The notes under the pieces are model-generated. The model saw nothing but the letters and a program-made list of their open reading frames with translations, made no database searches and had not been told where the DNA came from. Below, one piece after another: positions 8,164 to 16,960 of a DNA stretch of 64,000 nt (its first letter is position 1; each line of letters opens with the position of its first letter). Source of the stretch: UMGS1519 sp050951095 (GTDB taxonomy: Bacteria; Actinomycetota; Coriobacteriia; Coriobacteriales; Eggerthellaceae); contig JBMNIQ010000005.1 in assembly GCA_050951095.1 (NCBI GenBank), forward strand, positions 434,001 to 498,000, given 5' to 3'. The position numbers and the translations under genes are program-made.

Positions 8164-8322
8164 CGTGCTTGTGAATACCCTCTGCAGATGAGCGTATTCG
8201 CTATCATTTTTGCTACTTCGCCGACGCAATGTCGGTTTCAGCATCCCCGGTGGAGAGATGAGTGGATGCCGTCTGCAATCAGCTTTGTGATTGTATACGG
8301 TTGAGAGAGGAACGAAAAGCGC

Positions 8323-10137
8323 ATGGCGGACGACCCGCGGAAAATTCGAAATTTCAGCATTATTGCCCATATCGACCATGGCAAATCGACGCTATCCGAC
8401 CGCATTCTGGAGCAAACCGGAACCGTGGCGGAGCGCGATATGACGTCGCAGGTCCTGGATACCATGGATATCGAGCGCGAGCGCGGCATCACCATCAAGA
8501 GCCAGGCGGTGCGCGTGAAATACGTGAGCGATGACGGCGACGAGTACGAGTTCAACCTCATCGACACGCCGGGGCACGTGGACTTCACGTACGAGGTGTC
8601 GCGCAGCCTGGCCGCATGCGAAGGCGCCGTGCTGGTGGTGGATGCCACGCAGGGCGTCGAGGCGCAGACGGTGGCGAACGCCATGATGGCCATGAACGCG
8701 AACCTGGAGATCGTTCCCGTCATCAACAAGATCGACCTGCCGGCGGCCGAGCCGGAGCGCGTGCGCGAGGAGATTGAGGAGAGCCTGGCCATCCCCGCCG
8801 ACGACGCCGTGCTGTGCTCTGCGAAGACGGGCGAGGGCGTGCACGACCTGCTGGAGTCCATCGTCTACAACATCCCCGCGCCGGAAGGCGATCCCGACGC
8901 GCCGCTGAAGGCGCTCATCTTCGACTCGTACTTCGATGCGTACCGGGGCGTCGTGGCGCTCATCCGCATCGTGGCCGGCCGCGTGAAGCAGGGCCAGCGC
9001 ATCAAGATGATGGCCACGGGCGCCGAGGCGCTGGTGGAGGACCTGGGATACCGCACGCCGCATGAGGTGAGCGTGCCGCACCTGGGCATCGGCGAGGTGG
9101 GCTTCCTGGTCACGGGCCTGAAGGACCCCAGCGAGGTGAAGGTGGGCGATACCATCACGTCCGCGGAGCGCCCGGCCGAAGAGCCCCTTGCCGGCTATCG
9201 CGACGTGAAGCCCATGGTGTTCACCGGCCTGTTCCCCATCGAGGGCGACCAGTACGAGCCGCTGAAGGATGCGCTGGAGAAGCTGAAGCTCAATGACCCG
9301 GCGCTGGTGTACGATCCCGAGACCAGCCATGCGCTGGGCTTCGGATTCCGCGTGGGCTTCCTGGGCCTGCTGCATATGGAAGTGGTGAAGGAGCGCCTGG
9401 AGCGCGAGTTCAACCTGGACCTCATCGCCACGGCGCCCAGCGTGGAGTACCACGTGTTCCTGCGCGGCAAGGGCAAGGAGATGCTGTCGCTGCATTCGCC
9501 GCAGGACATGCCGGACTTCAGCGAGATCGACCATATCGAGGAGCCCTATCTGAAGGCGAAGATCATGGTGCCGCCCGACTACGTGGGCGCCGTCATGGAC
9601 CTGACCGTGGCGCGCCGCGGCGTATTCAAGACCATGAACTACCTGACGCCCACCACGGTCGAGCTGCAGTGGGACATGCCCTTGGGCGAGCTCATCATGG
9701 ATTACTTCGACCAGCTGAAAAGCCATACGAAGGGCTATGCCACGCTTGACTACGAGTTCGGCGGATACCAGCCCGCCGACCTGGTGAAGCTCGACATCCT
9801 CCTTGCCGGCGACCCCATCGACGCGCTGTCGTTCATCGTCCATCGCGACAAGGCGTACGACGTCGGCCGCCGCCTGACCGCGAAGCTGAAGGAGATCATC
9901 CCGCGCCAGCTGTTCGAGGTGCCCATCCAGGCAGTCGTGGGCGGCCGCGTGCTGGCCCGCACCACCGTGAAGGCGAAGCGCAAGGATGTGCTTGCGAAAT
10001 GCTACGGCGGCGATATCTCGCGTAAGCGCAAGCTGCTGGAGAAGCAGCGCCAGGGCAAGAAGCGCATGAAGAGCATCGGCAGCGTGGACGTGCCCCAAGA
10101 GGCGTTCATGGCCATCCTCAAGGTGGACGAGGAATAG
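8323..10137 (+). CDS. lepA: Elongation factor 4 (translational GTPase LepA)
   Basis: 604 residues, standard for EF-4. The GTPase motifs are all present: AHIDHGKST (G1, residue about 15), RGITI (G2), DTPGH (G3), NKID (G4) and SAKTG (G5). The EF-G-like domains III and V and the LepA-specific basic C-terminal domain ending RMKSIGSVDVPQEAF follow. EF-4 binds stalled or stressed ribosomes and influences translocation and 30S biogenesis. It is divergent from rpsT, a very common pairing, and leads the tightly spaced lepA-dusB-hemW operon. Confidence 0.97.
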   Translation: MADDPRKIRNFSIIAHIDHGKSTLSDRILEQTGTVAERDMTSQVLDTMDIERERGITIKSQAVRVKYVSDDGDEYEFNLIDTPGHVDFTYEVSRSLAACEGAVLVVDATQGVEAQTVANAMMAMNANLEIVPVINKIDLPAAEPERVREEIEESLAIPADDAVLCSAKTGEGVHDLLESIVYNIPAPEGDPDAPLKALIFDSYFDAYRGVVALIRIVAGRVKQGQRIKMMATGAEALVEDLGYRTPHEVSVPHLGIGEVGFLVTGLKDPSEVKVGDTITSAERPAEEPLAGYRDVKPMVFTGLFPIEGDQYEPLKDALEKLKLNDPALVYDPETSHALGFGFRVGFLGLLHMEVVKERLEREFNLDLIATAPSVEYHVFLRGKGKEMLSLHSPQDMPDFSEIDHIEEPYLKAKIMVPPDYVGAVMDLTVARRGVFKTMNYLTPTTVELQWDMPLGELIMDYFDQLKSHTKGYATLDYEFGGYQPADLVKLDILLAGDPIDALSFIVHRDKAYDVGRRLTAKLKEIIPRQLFEVPIQAVVGGRVLARTTVKAKRKDVLAKCYGGDISRKRKLLEKQRQGKKRMKSIGSVDVPQEAFMAILKVDEE

Positions 10138-10141
10138 CCCC

Positions 10142-11227
10142 ATGCAGCGTTCCGACATGCGTGCGTTCTATGCGGCGCACCCGCTGATACTGGCGCCCAT
10201 GGCGGGCGTCACGGACCCGGTGTTCCGGCAGCTGTGCCGCGAGCAGGGCGCCTGTCTCGCTTTTACGGAGATGGTCAGCGCGAAGGGTCTGAGCTACCGC
10301 AACGGCAAGACGGCGGGGCTGCTGGACCTGGGCCCGGGGGAAGAGAGCGTGGGTGTGCAGCTGTTCGGCCACGAGCCGGCCACGATGGCGGCGGAGGCCG
10401 TCTGGATTGCCGAGCAGATGGGCCCGGCGCTGGCGGTCATCGACATCAACATGGGCTGCCCGGCGAAGAAGATCGTGACGAAGGGCGACGGCGCATCGCT
10501 GATGCAGCGCCCGGACGAGGCCGCCGCCATCGTGGAGGCCGTCGTTCGCGCCCTGGACGGATCCGGCGTTCCCGTGACCGTGAAGTTCCGGCGCGGCTTC
10601 GACGAAGGTTGCGAGACGGCGCCGGAATTCGCGCGCTGCATGGAGCAGGCGGGTGCCTGGGGCATGACGGTGCATGGACGCTATGCGCGCCAGATGTACC
10701 GCGGCCGTTCGGACGACGGCGCCGTGGCACGCGTCGTGGATGCCGTGGCTGTCCCCGTGGTGGGCAACGGCGATGTGCATTCCGCGGAACGCGCAGTGGA
10801 GCTGAAGCGGGCCACGGGGTGCGCGGCGCTGATGATCGCGCGCGGTGCCGAGGGAAACCCCTGGATATTCGCGCAGTGCGCCGCAGCGCTGGACGGCCGT
10901 CCGCTGCCGCCCGCGCCCTCGTACGAGGAGCGCCTGGCCTGCGCCGCGCGCCATGCGCGCCTGCTGGAGCTGGCGGAGGGCAAGCGCATCGTGAAGATGC
11001 GCAAGCATGCCATGTGGTACCTGAAGGGCATCCCGGGCGCCGCGGAGGCGCGGCGCCGGTTCAACGATTGCGTTTCGGCCGACGATTTCTGCGCCGTGCT
11101 CGCGGACGTGGAGGCGCATCTCGCCCAGCACGCCGACGATGCGCCGGAGGCTTCGGTGCCCGCCGGTGCCGGCGCATCCCGCAGCGGCGCATTCGTTGCG
11201 GAAAGGAACGGGGAAGGAGAGGCGTAG
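10142..11227 (+). CDS. dusB: tRNA-dihydrouridine synthase, DusB type
   Basis: 361 residues with an FMN-binding TIM barrel. LAPMAGVTDPVFR opens the barrel, INMGCPAKK carries the catalytic Cys (residue about 106), and VVGNGDVHS and MIARGAEGNPW bind FMN phosphate. It reduces uridines in the D-loop of tRNA using NADPH. The DusB branch is the usual one in Gram-positives. It starts 4 nt after lepA and its stop abuts the hemW start, so translation is likely coupled. The last 40 residues are an Ala/Gly-rich tail not needed for the fold. Confidence 0.93.
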   Translation: MQRSDMRAFYAAHPLILAPMAGVTDPVFRQLCREQGACLAFTEMVSAKGLSYRNGKTAGLLDLGPGEESVGVQLFGHEPATMAAEAVWIAEQMGPALAVIDINMGCPAKKIVTKGDGASLMQRPDEAAAIVEAVVRALDGSGVPVTVKFRRGFDEGCETAPEFARCMEQAGAWGMTVHGRYARQMYRGRSDDGAVARVVDAVAVPVVGNGDVHSAERAVELKRATGCAALMIARGAEGNPWIFAQCAAALDGRPLPPAPSYEERLACAARHARLLELAEGKRIVKMRKHAMWYLKGIPGAAEARRRFNDCVSADDFCAVLADVEAHLAQHADDAPEASVPAGAGASRSGAFVAERNGEGEA

Positions 11228-12433
11228 ATGGAGACGAAGGACGAATCCGAGGACCTGCTGCGCGGTTCGGAAGACGACGGCGGCCTGCTGCCGCCGGACG
11301 TGCTGGACGGGGCGGGGCAGCCGTTCAAGGCGCTGTACCTGCATATCCCGTTCTGCCAGAGCAGGTGCGCGTACTGCGATTTCGTCACGGACGCCGTGCC
11401 GTGCGACGATCCACGCATCGACGACTACGTGGATCGGCTTGTGCTGGCCATACGGCATGCGGGTAAGAAGGGGCTGCTGGGCTCCATCGAGACCGTATAC
11501 CTGGGCGGCGGCACGCCCAGCTACGTGGGCATGAAGCGCCTGAGCAAGATCCTGTACACGCTTTCGCTCAGCATGCACCTCACGCCCGAGGTGGAATGCT
11601 CCATGGAGGCGAACCCGGAGAGCCTGACGCCGGAGATGGTCAAGGACATCTGGGCGCTGGGCGTGAACCGCCTCAGCATCGGCGTGCAGAGCCTGCACGA
11701 CGACACGCTGCGCACGCTGCAGCGCATCCATACGGCTGACAAGGCGCGCCGGGCCATATCCATGGCGCGCGAGCGCTTCGATAACGTGAGCGTGGACATC
11801 ATGTGCGGCATCCCCGGCCAGAATCCCGAGGACTACTGCAAGGACCTGGCGGAAGTGGTGGAGCTGGGCGCGAACCATGTGAGCGTCTACCCGCTCACCA
11901 TCGAGGAGGGCACGCCTTTCGACCGGATGATCGAATCCGGGCAGCTGGTGGAGACGCCGCAGGACGACCAGGCCCTGATGATGCAGATGGCGGCATCGGT
12001 CTTGGAGCCGCTGGGGCTTGCGCGCTACGAGGTGGCCAGCTACACGCGGCCGGGCTTCGCGTGCAGGCACAACGAGTCGTACTGGACCGGCAAGCCGTAT
12101 CTGGGCCTGGGCACGGCGGCGGCGACCATGATGCAGACGGACCGCCGCCGCGTGCGCATCCAGGACGGACTGGTCCAGGACGACCTGGATCGCCGGCAGA
12201 TGGTGTGCGAGGACCTGATGCTGGCCATGCGCATGACGCGCGGCGTCTCGGACGAGGACCTGCGGGCGGCGGGGCTGCACCTGCCGAAGGTGCAGGCGAC
12301 GTTCTTCGCGCTGGAGCAGCGCAACCTGGTGAAGCACGAGGAGGGCCGTTGGAAGCCCACGCTGGGCGGTTGGCTGCTGGGCAACGAGCTGTTCGGGGCC
12401 ATCTACGCGCTGGCGCCGAACGAAGGGGAGTAG
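11228..12433 (+). CDS. hemW: HemW-type radical SAM protein (HemN-like coproporphyrinogen oxidase family)
   Basis: 401 residues. The radical SAM cysteines are C43-x3-C47-x2-C50 in YLHIPFCQSRCAYCDFV, followed by YLGGGTPS and the GVNRLSIGVQSL motif. The CDF form after the third Cys and the absence of the HemN N-terminal extension favour HemW, now regarded as a heme-trafficking chaperone, over true HemN oxidase. The association with lepA is conserved widely (lepA-hemW-hrcA-dnaJ order in many Firmicutes and Actinobacteria). There is no gap to dusB. Confidence 0.88.
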   Translation: METKDESEDLLRGSEDDGGLLPPDVLDGAGQPFKALYLHIPFCQSRCAYCDFVTDAVPCDDPRIDDYVDRLVLAIRHAGKKGLLGSIETVYLGGGTPSYVGMKRLSKILYTLSLSMHLTPEVECSMEANPESLTPEMVKDIWALGVNRLSIGVQSLHDDTLRTLQRIHTADKARRAISMARERFDNVSVDIMCGIPGQNPEDYCKDLAEVVELGANHVSVYPLTIEEGTPFDRMIESGQLVETPQDDQALMMQMAASVLEPLGLARYEVASYTRPGFACRHNESYWTGKPYLGLGTAAATMMQTDRRRVRIQDGLVQDDLDRRQMVCEDLMLAMRMTRGVSDEDLRAAGLHLPKVQATFFALEQRNLVKHEEGRWKPTLGGWLLGNELFGAIYALAPNEGE

Positions 12434-12549
12434 CGCCTCTTCGGCCGGCGTCTTACCTGGCGGCGGCGCGTTTCCTTCGGCGTCCGCCCTGCACGGTGCG
12501 CGGCACGTTCCCGCGCACTGTGTGCAACAGGTAACTTTTGCGTTGCAGG

Positions 12550-12576
12550 TAAGCACTCTCGCGCGTCGACTGCTAA
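12550..12576 (+). promoter_or_regulatory. CIRCE element (HrcA operator) overlapping the hrcA promoter
   Basis: TAAGCACTC (12550-12558), nine spacer bases, then GACTGCTAA (12568-12576) match the CIRCE consensus TTAGCACTC-N9-GAGTGCTAA with two differences. The right arm overlaps a -10-like TAAAAT (12574-12579). This supports autoregulation of hrcA-dnaJ by HrcA. Confidence 0.85.
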
Positions 12577-12639
12577 AATACGCCGTGTTCAAACGTAGGC
12601 GCCGAAAGGGCGCTCAATGAGGGAAGGGAGGCGCATCGC

Positions 12640-13644
12640 ATGCTTTCGCAACGACGGCAGAAGGTCCTGTCGGCATTGATCCAGGAATATGTGGCGAAGG
12701 CGCTTCCCGTGGCGTCGCGCACGCTGGTCGACCGGTACCGCCTGGGCGTAAGCTCCGCCACCGTGCGGAACGAGCTGTCGCATCTGGAGGACGAGGGCTA
12801 TATCTTGCAGCCGCATCCGTCCGCCGGCCGCGTGCCCACGGACTACGGCTACCGGTCCCTGGTGGACGACTTGCTGAAGGACCAGGAGATTCCGGAGGAC
12901 GATGAGACGGCGGCGGCAATGCGCAAGCTGCGCGAAAACGCGCGCGAGCTGGACGACCTGCTGGACAAGACCAGCAGCGCCCTGGCGCGCCTGACGGACT
13001 GCCTGGCCATCGTGCTTCCGCCGAATGCCCTGTCACTGCAGATCAAGCGCATTTCGCTCATCTCCATGCAAGAGCGTTCCGTGCTCATGGTGGTGGTGAC
13101 GGAGGAAGGCCGCGTGCTGAAGCGCAACATCGACTTCGCAGAGCCGGTGGCGCCGGAGGATATCGACCGCATCGAGGGCATCATGAACCGCGTGTTCTCG
13201 GGCAAGGCGTTCAACGCCATGCGCCGGGAGATGGATACGGATGCCGTGGAGGCGTTCCAGGATCCGCTCGCCCGCATCCTGCTCTCGGAGATGTTCGACC
13301 TGCTGCAGGAAAGCGAGGGCGGGCACATGCATCGCCTGGGCTTGGCCACGCTGATGCAGCAGCCGGAGTTCAAGGCGTCCCAGATGCTGCTGCCCCTGGT
13401 GGAGCGCTTGGAGGACGATTCGCTGCCCATCGGCATCCTGGATGCGACGCGCGAGCAGGATACGGTGGTGCGCATCGGGCACGAGAACCAGGACAGCGCG
13501 CTGGACAACATCTCCATCGTGGCGGCACGCTACGGCGAGGAAGACGAATGCGGATTCGTTGCCGTGGTGGGTCCCACGCGCATGGATTACGGCCGGGTCA
13601 TCAGGGCCGTCCGCGCCGCGCAGAGCGCCTTGCAGGACGATTGA
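12640..13644 (+). CDS. hrcA: Heat-inducible transcription repressor HrcA
   Basis: 334 residues, family-typical. The N-terminal winged helix (residues 1-70) contains SSATVRNELSHLEDEGYI and HPSAGRVPTDYGYR, both HrcA signatures. The GAF-like sensing domain follows. HrcA represses CIRCE-containing chaperone genes and is refolded by GroEL. A CIRCE element is directly upstream. The SD GAAGGGAGG precedes ATG 12640. It is followed by dnaJ after 107 nt; grpE and dnaK are not in this window. Confidence 0.96.
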   Translation: MLSQRRQKVLSALIQEYVAKALPVASRTLVDRYRLGVSSATVRNELSHLEDEGYILQPHPSAGRVPTDYGYRSLVDDLLKDQEIPEDDETAAAMRKLRENARELDDLLDKTSSALARLTDCLAIVLPPNALSLQIKRISLISMQERSVLMVVVTEEGRVLKRNIDFAEPVAPEDIDRIEGIMNRVFSGKAFNAMRREMDTDAVEAFQDPLARILLSEMFDLLQESEGGHMHRLGLATLMQQPEFKASQMLLPLVERLEDDSLPIGILDATREQDTVVRIGHENQDSALDNISIVAARYGEEDECGFVAVVGPTRMDYGRVIRAVRAAQSALQDD

Positions 13645-13751
13645 CGCACGTTTCGGCCGACGAACAGGCAAGAGGCGGGCAGACGAGTATTGCCGCATCG
13701 CGCGGGGCAGAGGCCGGGCGATGCGGTTCGAGGGAAGAAAGGCAACGATAG

Positions 13752-14894
13752 ATGGCAGATAAGGACCTGTACGAGGTTCTGGGCGTCTCGCGGGACGCCA
13801 GCGAAAGCGATATCAAGAAGGCATTCCGCCAGAAGGCGCGCAAGCTGCATCCTGACGTGAACAAGGCACCGGATGCCGAGGACCGCTTCAAGGAGCTCAA
13901 CGAGGCATACGACGTGCTCAGCGATCCCCAGAAGCGCGCACAGTACGACCGCTTCGGCACCATTCCGGGCGCCGCATCGGGCGGGGCGCAGTACGTGGAC
14001 TTCGACGACCTGTTCGGCGGCGGATTCGGCATGGGCGACATCTTCAGCGAATTCTTCGGCGGGGGTGCCCGCGGCGGCCGCGGTGCGCAGAACGCGCAGG
14101 TGCGCCGCGAGGGCCGCGATATGGGCCGCGGCCTGCGCCTGACCCTCGAGGAAGTTGCCACGGGCGTGAAGAAGGAGATCGTGTACGACCGCCTGACGCC
14201 GTGCGAGGAGTGCGGCGGCACCGGCTTCGGCGAGGGCGGCAAGGAAGTGGAGTGCGAGAAATGCCACGGCTCCGGACGCGTCGTCACCGTCCAGCGCACG
14301 TTCCTGGGCGAGATGCAGTCCGCCAGCACGTGCCCGCAGTGCAACGGCACCGGCAAGACCATCGAGAACCCGTGCCCGGAATGCGACGGCCAGGGCCGCG
14401 TGCCCGACCGCCAGCGTCTGACCGTGGAGGTGCCCATCGGCATCCGCGACGGCCAGCAGCTGCGCCTGCGCGGCTTCGGCGAGGCCGGCATGAACGGCGC
14501 TGCCGCAGGCGACCTGATCGTGACGTGCCGCATCGAGCCGCATGATTTCTTCGAGCGCGACGGAGACGACCTGCATGCCCGCGTGAACATCAGCATGCTG
14601 CAGGCGGCGCTGGGCGCCGAGATCACCGTGGACGGCATCCTGGAGAACGAGAAGATCATGATCAAGATCCCCGCGGGCTGCCAGAACGACCAGGTGGTCA
14701 AGTCGAAGGGCAACGGCATGCCGAAGTTCCGCGGCGGGTCGCGCGGCGATCTGTACGCGCATATCGCCGTGACCATCCCGAAGAAGCTGACGAAGAAGCA
14801 GCGCGACCTGATGGAGAAGCTGGCGGCCGATATGGGCGAATCCGTCAGCCCGCAGCGCCCGAAGTGGCAGAAGCTGCGCGAAGCATTCGAATAG
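13752..14894 (+). CDS. dnaJ: Chaperone protein DnaJ
   Basis: 380 residues. The J-domain with HPD at 33-35 is followed by a Gly/Phe-rich linker (about 75-115), four CxxCxGxG zinc repeats (CEECGGTG, CEKCHGSG, CPQCNGTG, CPECDGQG; about residues 154-220) and the C-terminal substrate-binding domains. It stimulates the DnaK ATPase and delivers unfolded clients. It is second in the CIRCE-controlled hrcA operon. Coriobacteria often carry a second dnaJ in a dnaK cluster, so this may be one of two copies. Confidence 0.96.
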   Translation: MADKDLYEVLGVSRDASESDIKKAFRQKARKLHPDVNKAPDAEDRFKELNEAYDVLSDPQKRAQYDRFGTIPGAASGGAQYVDFDDLFGGGFGMGDIFSEFFGGGARGGRGAQNAQVRREGRDMGRGLRLTLEEVATGVKKEIVYDRLTPCEECGGTGFGEGGKEVECEKCHGSGRVVTVQRTFLGEMQSASTCPQCNGTGKTIENPCPECDGQGRVPDRQRLTVEVPIGIRDGQQLRLRGFGEAGMNGAAAGDLIVTCRIEPHDFFERDGDDLHARVNISMLQAALGAEITVDGILENEKIMIKIPAGCQNDQVVKSKGNGMPKFRGGSRGDLYAHIAVTIPKKLTKKQRDLMEKLAADMGESVSPQRPKWQKLREAFE

Positions 14895-14906
14895 GCGGAG
14901 GCGGGC

Positions 14907-15713
14907 ATGGGGCACAATGCCGGCGCGCCGGCGGGCGCGCATCGCATGCCGGCGCAGCCGGTCTATCTGGAATCCCAGGTCATCGCGCGCGAAACGCAGC
15001 CGGTGTTCGTGCTCGACGTGCCAGCGGAGCGCTTGGATGCGCTGCGCCGCGCGGGCGTTTCGGCAGGCGACACGCTGTCCGTGGTGGATGCCGTGCAGGA
15101 TTTCTTCAATTGCGAAGTGGTTTCGTTCGACGACGTCCTGCGCGTGCGCATCGCCGCGCGCGACGAAGACGATGCCGCACCCGCCGTGTACCTGGTGCAG
15201 GGCCTGTGCGAAGACGAGGTCATGGATACCATCATCCGCCAGGCCACGGAGATCGGCGTGGCGGGCTTCTCGCCGTTCGTCTCCACGTTCAGCACGCATC
15301 CCGATCCCGCGCATCGCGCGGAGTCGCTTGCGCACTGGGCCTCGCTGTCGCGCTATGCGGCGCTGCAGGCGGGATTCTCCCTGCTGCCCACCGTCGGCGA
15401 TGTGCGGGACATTCCGCAGACGTGCGATTTGCTGGGCCGCTTCGATGCCGTGGTGCTGTGCTGGGAAGGCGAAACGCAGCGGACCATGGCGGATGCCGTG
15501 GCGCAGCTGAAAGGCTGGGGGCTGGACCGCAATGCGGATATCGCGCTGGTCGTGGGTCCGCGCGGCGGCATCACGGACCGCGAGATGGCGCAGCTGGGTG
15601 CCGCGAACGACCGCCTGCTGACAGTCACGCTGGGGCGGGCCATCCTGCGCGTGGAGACGGCCAGCCTCGTTGCCCCGACGCTGCTGATCAGCGGCTTAGG
15701 CGGTCTGCAGTGA
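14907..15713 (+). CDS. rsmE: 16S rRNA (uracil1498-N3)-methyltransferase RsmE
   Basis: 268 residues with an N-terminal PUA-like part (to about residue 95) and a SPOUT methyltransferase domain. Family motifs are IIRQATEIGV, VVGPRGGITDREMAQL and LGRAILRVETA, which form the knotted SAM site. The commonest form of the second motif is GPEGG; here it is GPRGG. It methylates U1498 of 16S rRNA. It overlaps mtaB by 4 nt (GTGA). The start at 14907 follows GGCGGAGG. The N-terminus to about residue 17 is unconserved, and ATG 14946 (MPAQPVYLE) is an alternative start. Confidence 0.9.
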   Translation: MGHNAGAPAGAHRMPAQPVYLESQVIARETQPVFVLDVPAERLDALRRAGVSAGDTLSVVDAVQDFFNCEVVSFDDVLRVRIAARDEDDAAPAVYLVQGLCEDEVMDTIIRQATEIGVAGFSPFVSTFSTHPDPAHRAESLAHWASLSRYAALQAGFSLLPTVGDVRDIPQTCDLLGRFDAVVLCWEGETQRTMADAVAQLKGWGLDRNADIALVVGPRGGITDREMAQLGAANDRLLTVTLGRAILRVETASLVAPTLLISGLGGLQ

Positions 15714-16960
15714 GAATCGCCTTGGTGAACGTCGGCTGCAAGGTCAACCGCGTCGAGATCGACGGCGTCGCCGCCCAGCTGCTGGACGAGGGCGCGCAGC
15801 TTGCCGAACAGGGCGCCGCGGACATCGTCATCGTGAACACGTGCACGGTTACCGGCGAGGCGGAGAAGAAGACGCGCAAGGCCGTCCGCCAGGCGCTGAA
15901 GCGCAACCCGGGCGCCCAGCTGCTGGTCACGGGCTGCGCCGTCGCCATCGATCCCGGCGAATTCTCCCGTATCGATCCGCGCGTGCATGTCGTGGGCAAG
16001 GCGCAGGTGGCGCCGGCGGCTTGGGAGCTGTCCGGCGAGCAGGCGCACAGCGTGCATCCGGACGGGCAGGATGCCGCCGACGCTGCCGTTCATCTGCGCA
16101 TGGGCGGCGGGTTCCGCACGCGCGTGGGCATCAAGGTGCAGGACGGCTGCAACAACGCCTGCACGTACTGCATCGTGCACGTGGCGCGCGGCGTGCCCGT
16201 TTCCACACCGGCGGACCGGGTGGCATCCGAGGTTTCGCGCTACGCGGCGGCAGGTGCGCGCGAGCTGGTGCTGACCGGCATCAACCTGGGCACGTACGAC
16301 AGCGACGGGCTGCTGCTTCCCGACCTGGTGCGGCGCCTGCTGCCGCTTGTCCCGGACGGGCGCATCCGCATCTCGTCCGTCGAGCCGTGCGATGTCTCGG
16401 ACGATCTCATCCGCCTGCTGGCGGCATCGGACGGCCGCGTCTGCCGCCATCTGCATCTGCCGCTGCAGTCCGGCAGCAGCAGGGTGCTGCAGCAGATGGC
16501 GCGCCCCTACGACGCCGAGGCGTTCTTGGACCTGATGTCCCGCTTGCGCGCCGCCGTGCCGCAGCTGTCCGTCTCCACGGACATCATCGTGGGGTTCCCG
16601 GGCGAGACGGAGGAGGATTTTCGGCAGACGCTGGCCGTGGCGCGCGCGGCGGCGTTCTCGAAGATCCACGTGTTCCGCTACTCGCGTCGCGCCGGAACGC
16701 CGGCGGCCGCCCGTTCCGATCAGGTGCCCGCGGACGTCATCGCCGATAGGGCGTCGCGCCTTGCCGACCTGGGCCGTGAACTGGCATACAATGACGCGGC
16801 CCGTCGCGCCGGCACGCGCGAGCGCATCCTGGTGGAGCGCACCGGGCGCGGGACCACGGAGTCGTATCATACGGCGCATGTGCCGGATACGTTCGAAACA
16901 GGCGAACTGGTGGAACTGACCTTAACAGAGCCTTCGCCAGATGGTATCTTTCTCCTATGA
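15710..16960 (+). CDS. mtaB: tRNA t6A37 methylthiotransferase MtaB
   Basis: 416 residues. An N-terminal UPF0004 domain (VNVGCKVNRVE, NTCTVTGEAEKK), the radical SAM cysteines C147-x3-C151-x2-C154 in DGCNNACTYCIVHVARG and a C-terminal TRAM-like end are all present. It converts t6A37 to ms2t6A37 in tRNAs reading ANN codons. GVPVSTPADRV and LTGINLGTYDSDG match MtaB rather than MiaB or RimO. The start is GTG 15710, overlapping the rsmE stop; a long upstream extension of the frame lies over rsmE and is not coding. The end overlaps phoH by 4 nt. Confidence 0.93.
   Translation: MRIALVNVGCKVNRVEIDGVAAQLLDEGAQLAEQGAADIVIVNTCTVTGEAEKKTRKAVRQALKRNPGAQLLVTGCAVAIDPGEFSRIDPRVHVVGKAQVAPAAWELSGEQAHSVHPDGQDAADAAVHLRMGGGFRTRVGIKVQDGCNNACTYCIVHVARGVPVSTPADRVASEVSRYAAAGARELVLTGINLGTYDSDGLLLPDLVRRLLPLVPDGRIRISSVEPCDVSDDLIRLLAASDGRVCRHLHLPLQSGSSRVLQQMARPYDAEAFLDLMSRLRAAVPQLSVSTDIIVGFPGETEEDFRQTLAVARAAAFSKIHVFRYSRRAGTPAAARSDQVPADVIADRASRLADLGRELAYNDAARRAGTRERILVERTGRGTTESYHTAHVPDTFETGELVELTLTEPSPDGIFLL

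Noticed and set aside
10118..12592. Long - strand frame opposite dusB and hemW
   Set aside because: Same antisense artefact: the + strand encodes DusB and HemW with all catalytic motifs, and the - strand translation has no recognisable domain.
14864..15709. N-terminal extension of MtaB over rsmE
   Set aside because: The frame is open but rsmE occupies this DNA with clear SPOUT motifs, and MtaB homology starts at GTG 15710.
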